The position numbers were made by a program, and so were the translations under genes. Below the pieces are notes generated by a model, which was not told the DNA's origin, did no database searches, and worked only from the letters and a program-made list of their open reading frames with translations. Positions 1 through 7,286 of a stretch of 53,743 nucleotides of DNA are shown here, one piece after another (positions within the stretch are counted from its first letter, which is position 1; the number at the start of each line of letters is the position of its first letter). Origin of the DNA: Myxococcales bacterium (GTDB taxonomy: Bacteria > Myxococcota_A > UBA796 > GCA-2862545). The stretch covers positions 1 to 53,743 of the forward strand of contig JAHQVJ010000215.1 in NCBI GenBank assembly GCA_019634415.1. Reading direction: 5' to 3'.

Positions 1-924
1 CTGGTGGTGCCCGGCAACCTGGCCGCCGCAGCGTCGGCCTCGGGAGGGGTCAGCGCCGGAGCGTCCTTCGGAATCGGGGGAGCGGCCGGGGGCGGCGTGG
101 GCGTGGGCGGAACGGCTGGCTTCCAGGCCGGCGTGGGCCTGGGCGGCGAGCTCGCCCTGGGCGCATCTGCGGGATTCGGGGCCTCGGCCAGCTTCGGCGC
201 CTCCGCATCCGCTGGATTCGGCGCCTCTGCGGGATTCGGCGCCTCTGCGGGGTTCGGCGCCTCTGCGGGGTTCGGCGCCTCTGCGGGGTTCGGCGCCTCT
301 GCGGGATTCGGCGCCTCGGCCTCCGCCGGCTTCGGAGCCTCGGCCGGCCTGGGTGCGTCGGCGTCCGCGGACTTCGGCGCCTCGGCATCGGCCAGCTTCG
401 GCGCCTCCGCATCCGCCAGCTTCGGCGCCTCCGCATCCGCCAGCTTCGACGCCTCCGCTGGCGCGTCCACCTCCGTCTCCACGGCATCCGCTGGGTGGTC
501 CGCCTCGGGCGGGTTCAGTGCCTCGGCGTCCTATGCCTACGAGTCCAGCAGCTCCGTGGGCACCTCGCTGCAGGCCGAGGCCGACGCCAGCTTCAGCGCC
601 TGGGCCACCAGCGCGAGCGGCGCCTCCGCCGGCTACGCCACGGCCACCTGGACCTCGTCGGCGCGCACCGCCTCGGCGAGCTGGAACGCCCAAGCAGCCG
701 TGGAGGCTCGCTTCAGCGGCCTACAGCCACGGCGCGTTCCCTCCTACCGCCCCCTGAGCCCCAGGCGCCTGCTCGACCGCAGCCACGCCACCACCACCGG
801 AGCGCCCTCGGGCTTCCTCGTGGGGGGCCAGGCGCTGACCACCGATCCCGGCATCGACGCCGGAACCAGACGCCCCCTGCGCATGCGCGGCGGGGTCGCC
901 TTCGACGAAGGGGAGCAGGGATGA
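1..924 (+). CDS. Probable LysM-type eCIS baseplate protein, 3' part, with silk-like tail
   Basis: The reading frame is open from the first base, so the true start lies upstream. The first visible residues (LVVPGN) fit the end of a LysM domain, and a LysM protein (Afp7 type) normally sits just before the spike genes in eCIS operons; that identity rests on very little sequence. Almost all the rest, to about residue 240, is a low-complexity Ala/Gly/Ser/Phe region built from the hexamer GFGASA and variants, like silk or an elastic spacer. The last 60 residues are more normal and Arg/Pro-rich. The stop overlaps the next ATG by four bases. The low-complexity stretch also opens long false frames on both strands, which I ignored. 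LysM identity is inferred; the repeat is seen directly. Confidence 0.5.
   Translation: MVVPGNLAAAASASGGVSAGASFGIGGAAGGGVGVGGTAGFQAGVGLGGELALGASAGFGASASFGASASAGFGASAGFGASAGFGASAGFGASAGFGASAGFGASASAGFGASAGLGASASADFGASASASFGASASASFGASASASFDASAGASTSVSTASAGWSASGGFSASASYAYESSSSVGTSLQAEADASFSAWATSASGASAGYATATWTSSARTASASWNAQAAVEARFSGLQPRRVPSYRPLSPRRLLDRSHATTTGAPSGFLVGGQALTTDPGIDAGTRRPLRMRGGVAFDEGEQG
214..303 (+). repeat. 18-bp coding minisatellite, five units
   Basis: Five head-to-tail units of an 18-base sequence (ggattcggcgcctctgcg or its gggttc variant) lie at 214-231, 232-249, 250-267, 268-285 and 286-303, with decayed copies on both sides. Each encodes six residues (GFGASA), so changes in copy number keep the frame and only alter the length of the silk-like tail. 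Confidence 0.85.
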
Positions 925-1097
925 ACCACCACGTCGTCATCGATCAGCTCAACGGTGAGGTGGAGTCCACCACACCCTCCTCCCCCGCCGTGGACGCCAA
1001 GGGAGCACGCCCACCCTCCAGGCCCGCCGAGTCCCGCCGCATCCGAGCTGCCGTCCGCAAGCTCGCCCTGCGGGACTCCCGGGTCCGGGCCACCTGA
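921..1097 (+). CDS. Small eCIS-associated protein (58 aa)
   Basis: A 58-residue protein that starts with an ATG overlapping the stop of the previous gene and ends with a TGA overlapping the ATG of the hub gene. The first part (MNHHVVIDQLNGEVE) looks like a single beta strand, the middle is Ser/Pro-rich and probably disordered, and the end is a basic helix (AAVRKLALRDSRVRAT). Small proteins of this shape, DUF5908 for example, sit beside the LysM and spike genes of many eCIS loci. The shape and position fit that group but I see no decisive motif. It may help assembly of the baseplate. Double translational coupling argues that it is a real gene. Confidence 0.55.
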   Translation: MNHHVVIDQLNGEVESTTPSSPAVDAKGARPPSRPAESRRIRAAVRKLALRDSRVRAT

Positions 1098-2200
1098 TGG
1101 TTCAGCGCGACCCGCGAGCGTTCACCTCCGAGCCCACCGTGCGCATCGAGCGCGCGGACGGCAGCGAGTGGGTGGACCTGCAGACCCACCTGCAGTTCCT
1201 CGAGCTCACCGACCGCCAGGGGGGCCTCGCCACGCTGGAGCTGGCGCTGGACGCCGTGGTGCGCGATCCGCAGAACGACCGCGTCACGCGGCCCTACGAC
1301 GACGACCAGATCGTGCGCCTGGGCGCCCCCATCGTGGTGGGCGCCGCCGATCAGCGCGACCGCCCCCACTCCATGTTCTCGGGCCGCATCTCGGCCATCG
1401 AGACCACCTGGCGGGACGGCGAGCAGTCGGTGGTGGTGTGCGCCGAAGACGCGCTGCAGTCCATGCGCATGAAGCGGCGCACCAAGGTGGTCGACGACCT
1501 GAAGCTGAAGGAGTTCACCGAGGCCCTCGCACGCGAGCACGGGATCACAGCCGACGTGCAGGACTTCACGACCTCGCTGGGGCTGCAGGCGCAGCTCAAC
1601 GAGAGCGACCTGGCGTTCCTGCGTCGCCTGGTGCACGACAACGACGGCGAGCTGCAGGTGGTGGAGGATGTGCTCCAGATCCGCAAGGTCGACAAGATCC
1701 GGCGCGGCACGGTGCCGCTGGACGCCGTGCGCAACCGGCTCGTCTGCCGCGCACGCGCCGATCTGGCTCACCAGGTCACCAGCGTCACGCTGTCGGGCTG
1801 GGACGCCGAGCAGGGCCAGCGCATCGCCTCCACCAGTCGCTTCACCGCCACCGGGCCCGGGAGGGGCAAGCAGGGTGCCGAGCACCTGTCGACCTACCTC
1901 GAGGGCCGGCCCGCCACCCGCGAGGAGCACCTCGCCCACGTGCCCGTGCGCAGCCAGACCGAGGCCGACGCCCTCGTCAACGCCATGCACGCCCTGCGCG
2001 CGCGCCAGTTCGTGACCATCGAGGTCACCGCACCCGGAAACCCTCGCCTGCGCGTGGGCGCACACGTCGATCTCACCGGCATGGGGCGTCGCTTCGACAA
2101 CACCTACCAGGTGGTCGAGACCTGCCACCACATGGATCGAGACGAGGGCTACCAGACGACGTTCACCGCGCAATGCGCGTTTCTCGGAGAGGCCCCATGA
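1097..2200 (+). CDS. Phage late control D-like baseplate hub protein
   Basis: A 367-residue protein of the gpD (phage late control gene D) family, which forms the N-terminal hub half of VgrG and Afp8 and links the inner tube to the spike. The family is recognised from the overall pattern: beta-rich opening with a ligand-like strand (PTVRIERADGSEW), a central segment typical of the hub barrels (AREHGITADVQ, followed by LAFLRRLVHDNDGELQV), and a C-terminal barrel (RLRVGAHVDLTGMGRRFDNTYQVV). In Afp and PVC the hub and spike are one polypeptide; here they are separate genes with a four-base overlap, as in many bacterial eCIS loci. Start is the ATG that shares an A with the previous stop. Confidence 0.85.
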   Translation: MVQRDPRAFTSEPTVRIERADGSEWVDLQTHLQFLELTDRQGGLATLELALDAVVRDPQNDRVTRPYDDDQIVRLGAPIVVGAADQRDRPHSMFSGRISAIETTWRDGEQSVVVCAEDALQSMRMKRRTKVVDDLKLKEFTEALAREHGITADVQDFTTSLGLQAQLNESDLAFLRRLVHDNDGELQVVEDVLQIRKVDKIRRGTVPLDAVRNRLVCRARADLAHQVTSVTLSGWDAEQGQRIASTSRFTATGPGRGKQGAEHLSTYLEGRPATREEHLAHVPVRSQTEADALVNAMHALRARQFVTIEVTAPGNPRLRVGAHVDLTGMGRRFDNTYQVVETCHHMDRDEGYQTTFTAQCAFLGEAP

Positions 2201-2907
2201 CGCAGCAGCCCCCGTTCGAGCGAGACCTCGGCGACCGCGCCCACGGGCCTCGGTGGTCCGAGACCCACATCGCCTTCGTGGTGGACGTGGGCACCGCCGA
2301 TCGCGCCGGCCAGGTCCAGGTGGAGCTGTCGAGCTACGACGGCTGCGCCGATCAGCACGGCCCGCTCTGGGCTCGGGTGGCCGTCCCCGTGGCGGGGCCC
2401 GACCGCGGGGCGTTCCTGATCCCCGAGCAAGGCAACGAGGTGCTGGTGACCTTCGTGGGCGGCGACGCCCGCATGCCGGTGGTGATCGGCTCGCTGTGGA
2501 GCGGCCGCGACAAGGCCCCCGAGACGCTGTCGGACGCCAAGGTGGACCGCTGGTCCTTCACGAGCCCCACGGGCACCAAGGTGTCGGTGACCGAGACCTC
2601 GGCCTCCGACTCCACCGTCACCATCGAGATCCCCAACAAGGCCACCGCCACCTTCACGGCCCAGGGCGGCACGGGCAAGATCGAGCTGTCGGCGGGCGGC
2701 AGCACCATGGTGATGGACAGCAGCGGCATCCGCTTCGACACGGCTGGCGAGTTCTGCGCCACCTCCTCCACCGCCTGCCACACGGCCTCCATGATGACGG
2801 TGGACGCCCCGATGTCGCAGTTCTCGGGCGTCACCCAGAGCACCACGTCGCTGACCAACACCGTGGTCAGCTCCGTGATCACCCCCTGCGCAGGAAGCCT
2901 GCTGTGA
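2197..2907 (+). CDS. Baseplate spike protein, gpV/VgrG C-terminal type
   Basis: A 236-residue spike protein. The N-terminal third is an OB-fold of the gpV/Gp5 type (HIAFVVDVGTADRAGQVQVE, then GAFLIPEQGNEVLVTF), with the usual short element GDARMPVVIGSLW after it. From about residue 125 the chain is Thr/Ser-rich with short alternating strands, as expected of a trimeric beta-helix needle. It should bind the gpD hub encoded just upstream and form the cell-puncturing device. No PAAR domain follows in this window, so the tip may be bare, capped by a gene elsewhere, or capped by the Cys/Ser-rich end of this protein. Start ATG overlaps the hub stop by four bases. Confidence 0.87.
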   Translation: MTQQPPFERDLGDRAHGPRWSETHIAFVVDVGTADRAGQVQVELSSYDGCADQHGPLWARVAVPVAGPDRGAFLIPEQGNEVLVTFVGGDARMPVVIGSLWSGRDKAPETLSDAKVDRWSFTSPTGTKVSVTETSASDSTVTIEIPNKATATFTAQGGTGKIELSAGGSTMVMDSSGIRFDTAGEFCATSSTACHTASMMTVDAPMSQFSGVTQSTTSLTNTVVSSVITPCAGSLL

Positions 2908-4586
2908 CCCACGACGTGCTGCTGCGAGCCCCCCATTTCCTGGGCGGCGGCACCGCGCCGGCGGTGCTGCGGCTCCTGGACCAGCGGTTCATCCCCACGC
3001 TGTTCGACGACCTGCGCGATCCGGAGCGCCGCGCGGCGCTGGTCGACAAGGTGCTGCCCGCCGACGACCCCACGCTGTACCTGCCAGCCCATCGCACCTT
3101 CAACGTGGTGATCGCCGAGGCGGTGTGCGACATCCCGGGCAAGCCTCGGGTGGATCCGACGCGCATCGACAGTGCTGGCGTGGTGGTGCGCCGCCGCGTG
3201 CCCAAGCTCGAAGAGGACGGCGCGCCCACCGACGCCAAGTCGGGCCCCCAGCGCTGGGTGGCCGAGGATCAGACGGTGCTCGGCTGGCAGCCCGCCGTGC
3301 AGCCCGATCTGGACGTCGACCCAGAGGCCGAGCGGCGCCCGCTCCTGCTGGCGGGCACCGCCGCCGTCGACGCGGCCCTCGCACGACAGCGACCCACGCA
3401 GCCGCAGGTGTCGGAGGCCTCCACCAAGCTGTTCCCCGTACCCCCCGACATCTGCGACGCAGCAGGCGCCACGCTGTACTTCGCCGTGATCGAGCCCGCG
3501 AGCCCGGAGACGGCGGAGCAGCCCCCGGTGGGCGACGACCCCAGCCTGCCCGACGGGCCCGCGACCTACGCCGACGACGAGATCCGCATGATGCTGCCGG
3601 CGTGGCTGCGTCCGGCACAGACCACCCCCAAGACCGTTCCGAGCGAGCTGGCAGGCAAGACCTTCTGGGTGGAGAACGACAGCGACGGCGCCGACGAGCT
3701 CGACCTCGTCGTGAAGGTCCGCGAGGGCGACGGCCCCACCTCCACCTACGACGTGCCCAATCCCTGGGCCTTCTCCAGCGACGAGGGCAGCACCGACACC
3801 GAGATCGGCGGCGAGAGCCTCACCGACGCCAAGTACTTCGTGCGCATGCTGTCGCAGCTGCAGCTGCAGTGGGCCGTGTGGGAGGGAAAGGACCCGAGCC
3901 TCAGCAACACCCTGCGAGGGATCACCGCCGAGCTGCCCGACGGCACGAGCACCGACCTGGACGACCTGCTGAAGCGGGCTGCCCAGGTGCTGATCCTGCG
4001 CGAGGAGGGGGTGACGGTCACCATCCCCGAGGAATGGCCCCTGATTCCCTCGGAGACGGCGGCCGTGGTGCAGGACGGCGTGAAGCGGGCCGCGGAGGCA
4101 CGGCTTGCCTCGTACATCCGTCACGAAGGGCGATACGAGCGACCCGACGCGCTCTACCACATCCGCGCCTTCGCCCGGGTGCAGGGCCATCCGGAGTGCC
4201 CTCCCGATCTCGTGTGGTCGGGCAACACCGGCGAGTACCGCGTGGCGCGCTGGTTCGAGGGCGCGCCCGAGGGCGCGATCATGCCCACCATCGAGATGCC
4301 CTCCATCGACCGCGGCTTCCTCAAGAGCCTGCGTCCCAACGTGACCATGAAGGTGCCGCGAGAGCTGTTCAACTTCCTGCAGAACAACGTCCCCGAGGAC
4401 ATGTTGCAGGGCAAGGTCAAGAACAACGCCGGTGGTCCGCTGTTCGACTGGATCTGCGGCTTCAACATCTCGATCATCTTCGTGATCGCCTTCATGCTGC
4501 TGATCACGTTCGTGCTGCTGCTGAACATTGCCTTCTGGTGGATCGCCTTCTTCCGCATCTGCATTCCCCTGCCGAGGGGGAACTGA
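2904..4586 (+). CDS. eCIS-associated protein with C-terminal membrane segment
   Basis: A 560-residue protein starting with a GTG that overlaps the spike stop by four bases; that start is preferred because the longer frame runs through the spike gene. I recognise no catalytic motif. Residues 1-500 are soluble and mixed, opening with THDVLLRAPHFLGGG. Residues about 513-553 are strongly hydrophobic (for example IIFVIAFMLLITFVLLL followed by IAFWWIAFF), enough for one long or two short membrane helices near the C-terminus. The position between spike and gp25 is unusual. Streptomyces CIS loci encode a membrane protein, CisA, that links the particle to the membrane, and this protein could play a similar anchoring role. 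That is inference from topology and context, not from sequence similarity I can show. Confidence 0.8.
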   Translation: MTHDVLLRAPHFLGGGTAPAVLRLLDQRFIPTLFDDLRDPERRAALVDKVLPADDPTLYLPAHRTFNVVIAEAVCDIPGKPRVDPTRIDSAGVVVRRRVPKLEEDGAPTDAKSGPQRWVAEDQTVLGWQPAVQPDLDVDPEAERRPLLLAGTAAVDAALARQRPTQPQVSEASTKLFPVPPDICDAAGATLYFAVIEPASPETAEQPPVGDDPSLPDGPATYADDEIRMMLPAWLRPAQTTPKTVPSELAGKTFWVENDSDGADELDLVVKVREGDGPTSTYDVPNPWAFSSDEGSTDTEIGGESLTDAKYFVRMLSQLQLQWAVWEGKDPSLSNTLRGITAELPDGTSTDLDDLLKRAAQVLILREEGVTVTIPEEWPLIPSETAAVVQDGVKRAAEARLASYIRHEGRYERPDALYHIRAFARVQGHPECPPDLVWSGNTGEYRVARWFEGAPEGAIMPTIEMPSIDRGFLKSLRPNVTMKVPRELFNFLQNNVPEDMLQGKVKNNAGGPLFDWICGFNISIIFVIAFMLLITFVLLLNIAFWWIAFFRICIPLPRGN

Positions 4587-4981
4587 TGGCGCGCCTCCCT
4601 CCTCCCCGGATCGGGTGGCCGTTGCTGCCCACCCCCGACGCCTCCGGGCGCCTGGTCTGGCCCACCCTCGAGCAGAGCGTGGAGCAGTCCATCCGCGTGC
4701 TGCTGCAGACCCGACCGGGCGAGCAGCTCATGCACCCCACCTTCGGAGGCGGCCTGCAGCGCTTCGTGGGAGAGCCCTCCACCGTGGCCACCAAGGCCCG
4801 CATTCGCGACGAGATCACCGATGTGCTGCAGCGGTACGAGACCCGGCTGTTGCTCGATGCCGTCGACCTGACCGACGACCCCCTGGACCAAAGCTCGCTG
4901 CGAGTCGAGATCCGCTACCGCCTGCGTCGCACCGGTGCGCCTCGAAGCACGAGCCTGACCATCGCTCTGGAGAGCGCCTGA
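4586..4981 (+). CDS. gp25-like baseplate wedge protein
   Basis: A 131-residue protein of the GPW/gp25 family (Afp9 type), one of the most conserved baseplate components, which starts sheath assembly next to the hub. Typical features are visible: the opening GWPLLPTPDASGRLVWP, the helix with SVEQSIRVLLQTRPGEQLM and the motif HPTFGGGLQRFV, then helices and a C-terminal strand hairpin. Length is normal for the family. ATG shares one base with the stop of the membrane-segment gene, and the next gene begins one base after this stop. Confidence 0.9.
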   Translation: MARLPPPRIGWPLLPTPDASGRLVWPTLEQSVEQSIRVLLQTRPGEQLMHPTFGGGLQRFVGEPSTVATKARIRDEITDVLQRYETRLLLDAVDLTDDPLDQSSLRVEIRYRLRRTGAPRSTSLTIALESA

Positions 4982-4982
4982 G

Positions 4983-7286
4983 ATGCCGATCCGCGCACCC
5001 CGGCTCGACGACCGTTCGTTTCCCGACCTCGTCGCGGAGCTGCTGGCCCGGATTCCCGGCCACACTCCGGAATACACGAACCCGGTCCAGGGAGACCCCG
5101 GGCACACCCTGATCGAGCTGTTCGCATGGCTCACCGACACCCTGCTGTACCGGGTCAACCTGATCCCCGAGCGCCAGCGCCTGGAGTTCCTGCGCATGGT
5201 GGGCCTGCCCCTGCGCGGGGCCCGACCGGCGCAGGGGCTGGTCAGCATTCGCTACAAGGACCTCGAAAGCCCCACCGCGGCCATGGAGATCACCCGCCTG
5301 AGACCGTGGTGTGCGGTGTCGGGCCCGGTGGCCTTCGAGACGCGCACCCCCGTCACGGTGCTACCGGTCATCGGGCAGGTGACCCACAAGCGCGTGCTGT
5401 CCGGGCCCGAGCTCGACGCCGTGCAGTCCGTGCTCACGGACCTGCAGGAGCTGTACGAGCTCGGCGCCGAGGCGCCCACCCCCTACGTGGCCACGCCCAC
5501 CTTCCCCGCCGACCGCTCGATACCCCAGGGCTTCGACGTGATCGGTGAGACGGTGGACGGCATGCTCTGGGTGGCGCTGCTGGCGGCGCGCGCCGATCAG
5601 GTGGACGCCGTGCGCGACGCCCTGGGGGGCACGGGCCAGGACGCCCCGCCCCAGCTGCAGGTGGGCGTGGTGCCCTTCGAGGCCTGGGACGACGACGGCG
5701 AAGCCTCGCTGCCCGCCGAGCCCGAGCTGGGCCCGGGGACCTCGCTGTTCTCCACGGCCTTGTCGGACGTGATGGAGGCCTCGACGGCGCGCCGGATCGG
5801 TGTGTCGTGGGAGATCACCACGGGGGGCACCGCCCCCGACGGGGGCCCTGAGTTCGTGGCCCTCGACGTGCTGAAGGACGACACCCGCGGGCTGACCCGC
5901 GCAGGCATCGTCGAGCTGCAGCTGCCCTCCACCTCGCGCATCGGACGCCCCGAGAACGACGTGCAGGTCACCATCGACGCAGGCGTGGGCCCGCGCCCGC
6001 CGCGCCTCGACGAGGACGGGCAGGAGGAGCGCGTGGTCGCCTGGATGCGCCTGCGCCCCACCGCCACCATGGACCGCCTGGCGCTGTCGTGGCTGGGCAT
6101 CAACGCGGTGGCGGTGGACCAGCGACGCACCCTGGAGCGCGTGGGGCTGGGCACGTCCACGGGCGAGCCCGACCAGCGCTTTCCCTTGCCCGAGTCGGGT
6201 GTCGACGTGGACACCTTCGCCCTGGACGTGGAGGAGGAGGGCGTGGGCTGGGTCGCGTGGACCCGGGTGGACTTCCTGGCGCTGGGCGGATCCGACGACC
6301 GGGTCTTCGAGCTGGACCCCGAGGAGGGCCTGGTGCGCTTCGGCGACGGCGTGCGCGGGCGGATCCCGCCAGCGGGTCGGCGCGTGCGCGCTCGCTCCAT
6401 GCGGGCGGGTGGCGGACCGGAGGGCAACCTCCCACCGGCGTCGCTCACGGGCGTCACGCCGTTTCGGTTCGACGGCAGCGCCGTCACGCGGGCGCTGGAG
6501 GTGGTGCAGCCCACGGCCACCCTGGGCGGCACCCCCGCCGAGACCCTGGAGGAGGCGGAGCGCCGGATCCCCGACGTGCTGCGGCACCGCAATCGCGCGG
6601 TGACCCGCGACGATCTCGTGGCGGTGGCCGCTGGCACACCCGGCGTACGGCTGGGTCGCGTGGAGGTCATCAAGGGCTTCAAGCCCCACCAGCGCCGCGA
6701 GGACGTACCGGGTGTGGTCTCGGTGATGGTGCTGCCGCGCATCGACGGCTGGATGCCCCCCGCCCCGCGGCCGAGCCGCCACACCCTCGAGGCCGTGCAC
6801 GCCTGGGTGTCGGAGCGCGTGCCCCTCACCACGGAGCTGTACGCCATCGGCTGCGAGTACGTGCCCATCGGGCTCTCGGTGGCCTACGAGCTGCGCGAGG
6901 GCTTCGACCAGCCAGAGACGGCCCAGGCCATCAAGGTGGCGCTGCGCACCCTGCTCTGGCCGCTGCCTCCAGGCGGGCCCTTCGAGGACGCCACCGGCTG
7001 GCCGCGCGCCCGGCCCGTCCGGGAGCGGGAGCTCGAGGTGGCGGTGGCGCGCGTGCCAGGCGTGGACGAGGTGCGCGGGATCCGACTGTTCGTGCAGCGC
7101 GAGGGCGACTGGGTCGCGGTGAAGCGGGTGGTGGACGGCTCCACCCAGATCGATCTGGGCGTGTGGCAGCTACCGGAGCTGCTGGACGTGGTGGTGGTCA
7201 CCGACGACGTGGCGCCCGACACGCTGCAGCCCTCCACCACGGGCGACGGCGGCGTGGCTGTGCCCGTCGTGCCGGAGCTGTGCTGA
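4983..7286 (+). CDS. gpJ-like baseplate wedge protein (Afp11 type)
   Basis: A 767-residue protein of the baseplate J family, which forms the wedge arms around the hub. The N-terminus contains HTLIELFAWLTDTLLYRVN, characteristic of eCIS J proteins. The central region carries VRFGDGVRGRIPPAG (from about residue 451) and later RAVTRDDLVAVAAGTPGV, both typical of the family, followed by ELEVAVARVPGVDEV near the C-terminus. The large size matches Afp11 rather than the ~300-residue phage P2 J. It lies one base after the gp25 stop, and its own stop overlaps the ATG of the gpI-like gene, keeping the canonical gp25-J-I order. Confidence 0.88.
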   Translation: MPIRAPRLDDRSFPDLVAELLARIPGHTPEYTNPVQGDPGHTLIELFAWLTDTLLYRVNLIPERQRLEFLRMVGLPLRGARPAQGLVSIRYKDLESPTAAMEITRLRPWCAVSGPVAFETRTPVTVLPVIGQVTHKRVLSGPELDAVQSVLTDLQELYELGAEAPTPYVATPTFPADRSIPQGFDVIGETVDGMLWVALLAARADQVDAVRDALGGTGQDAPPQLQVGVVPFEAWDDDGEASLPAEPELGPGTSLFSTALSDVMEASTARRIGVSWEITTGGTAPDGGPEFVALDVLKDDTRGLTRAGIVELQLPSTSRIGRPENDVQVTIDAGVGPRPPRLDEDGQEERVVAWMRLRPTATMDRLALSWLGINAVAVDQRRTLERVGLGTSTGEPDQRFPLPESGVDVDTFALDVEEEGVGWVAWTRVDFLALGGSDDRVFELDPEEGLVRFGDGVRGRIPPAGRRVRARSMRAGGGPEGNLPPASLTGVTPFRFDGSAVTRALEVVQPTATLGGTPAETLEEAERRIPDVLRHRNRAVTRDDLVAVAAGTPGVRLGRVEVIKGFKPHQRREDVPGVVSVMVLPRIDGWMPPAPRPSRHTLEAVHAWVSERVPLTTELYAIGCEYVPIGLSVAYELREGFDQPETAQAIKVALRTLLWPLPPGGPFEDATGWPRARPVRERELEVAVARVPGVDEVRGIRLFVQREGDWVAVKRVVDGSTQIDLGVWQLPELLDVVVVTDDVAPDTLQPSTTGDGGVAVPVVPELC

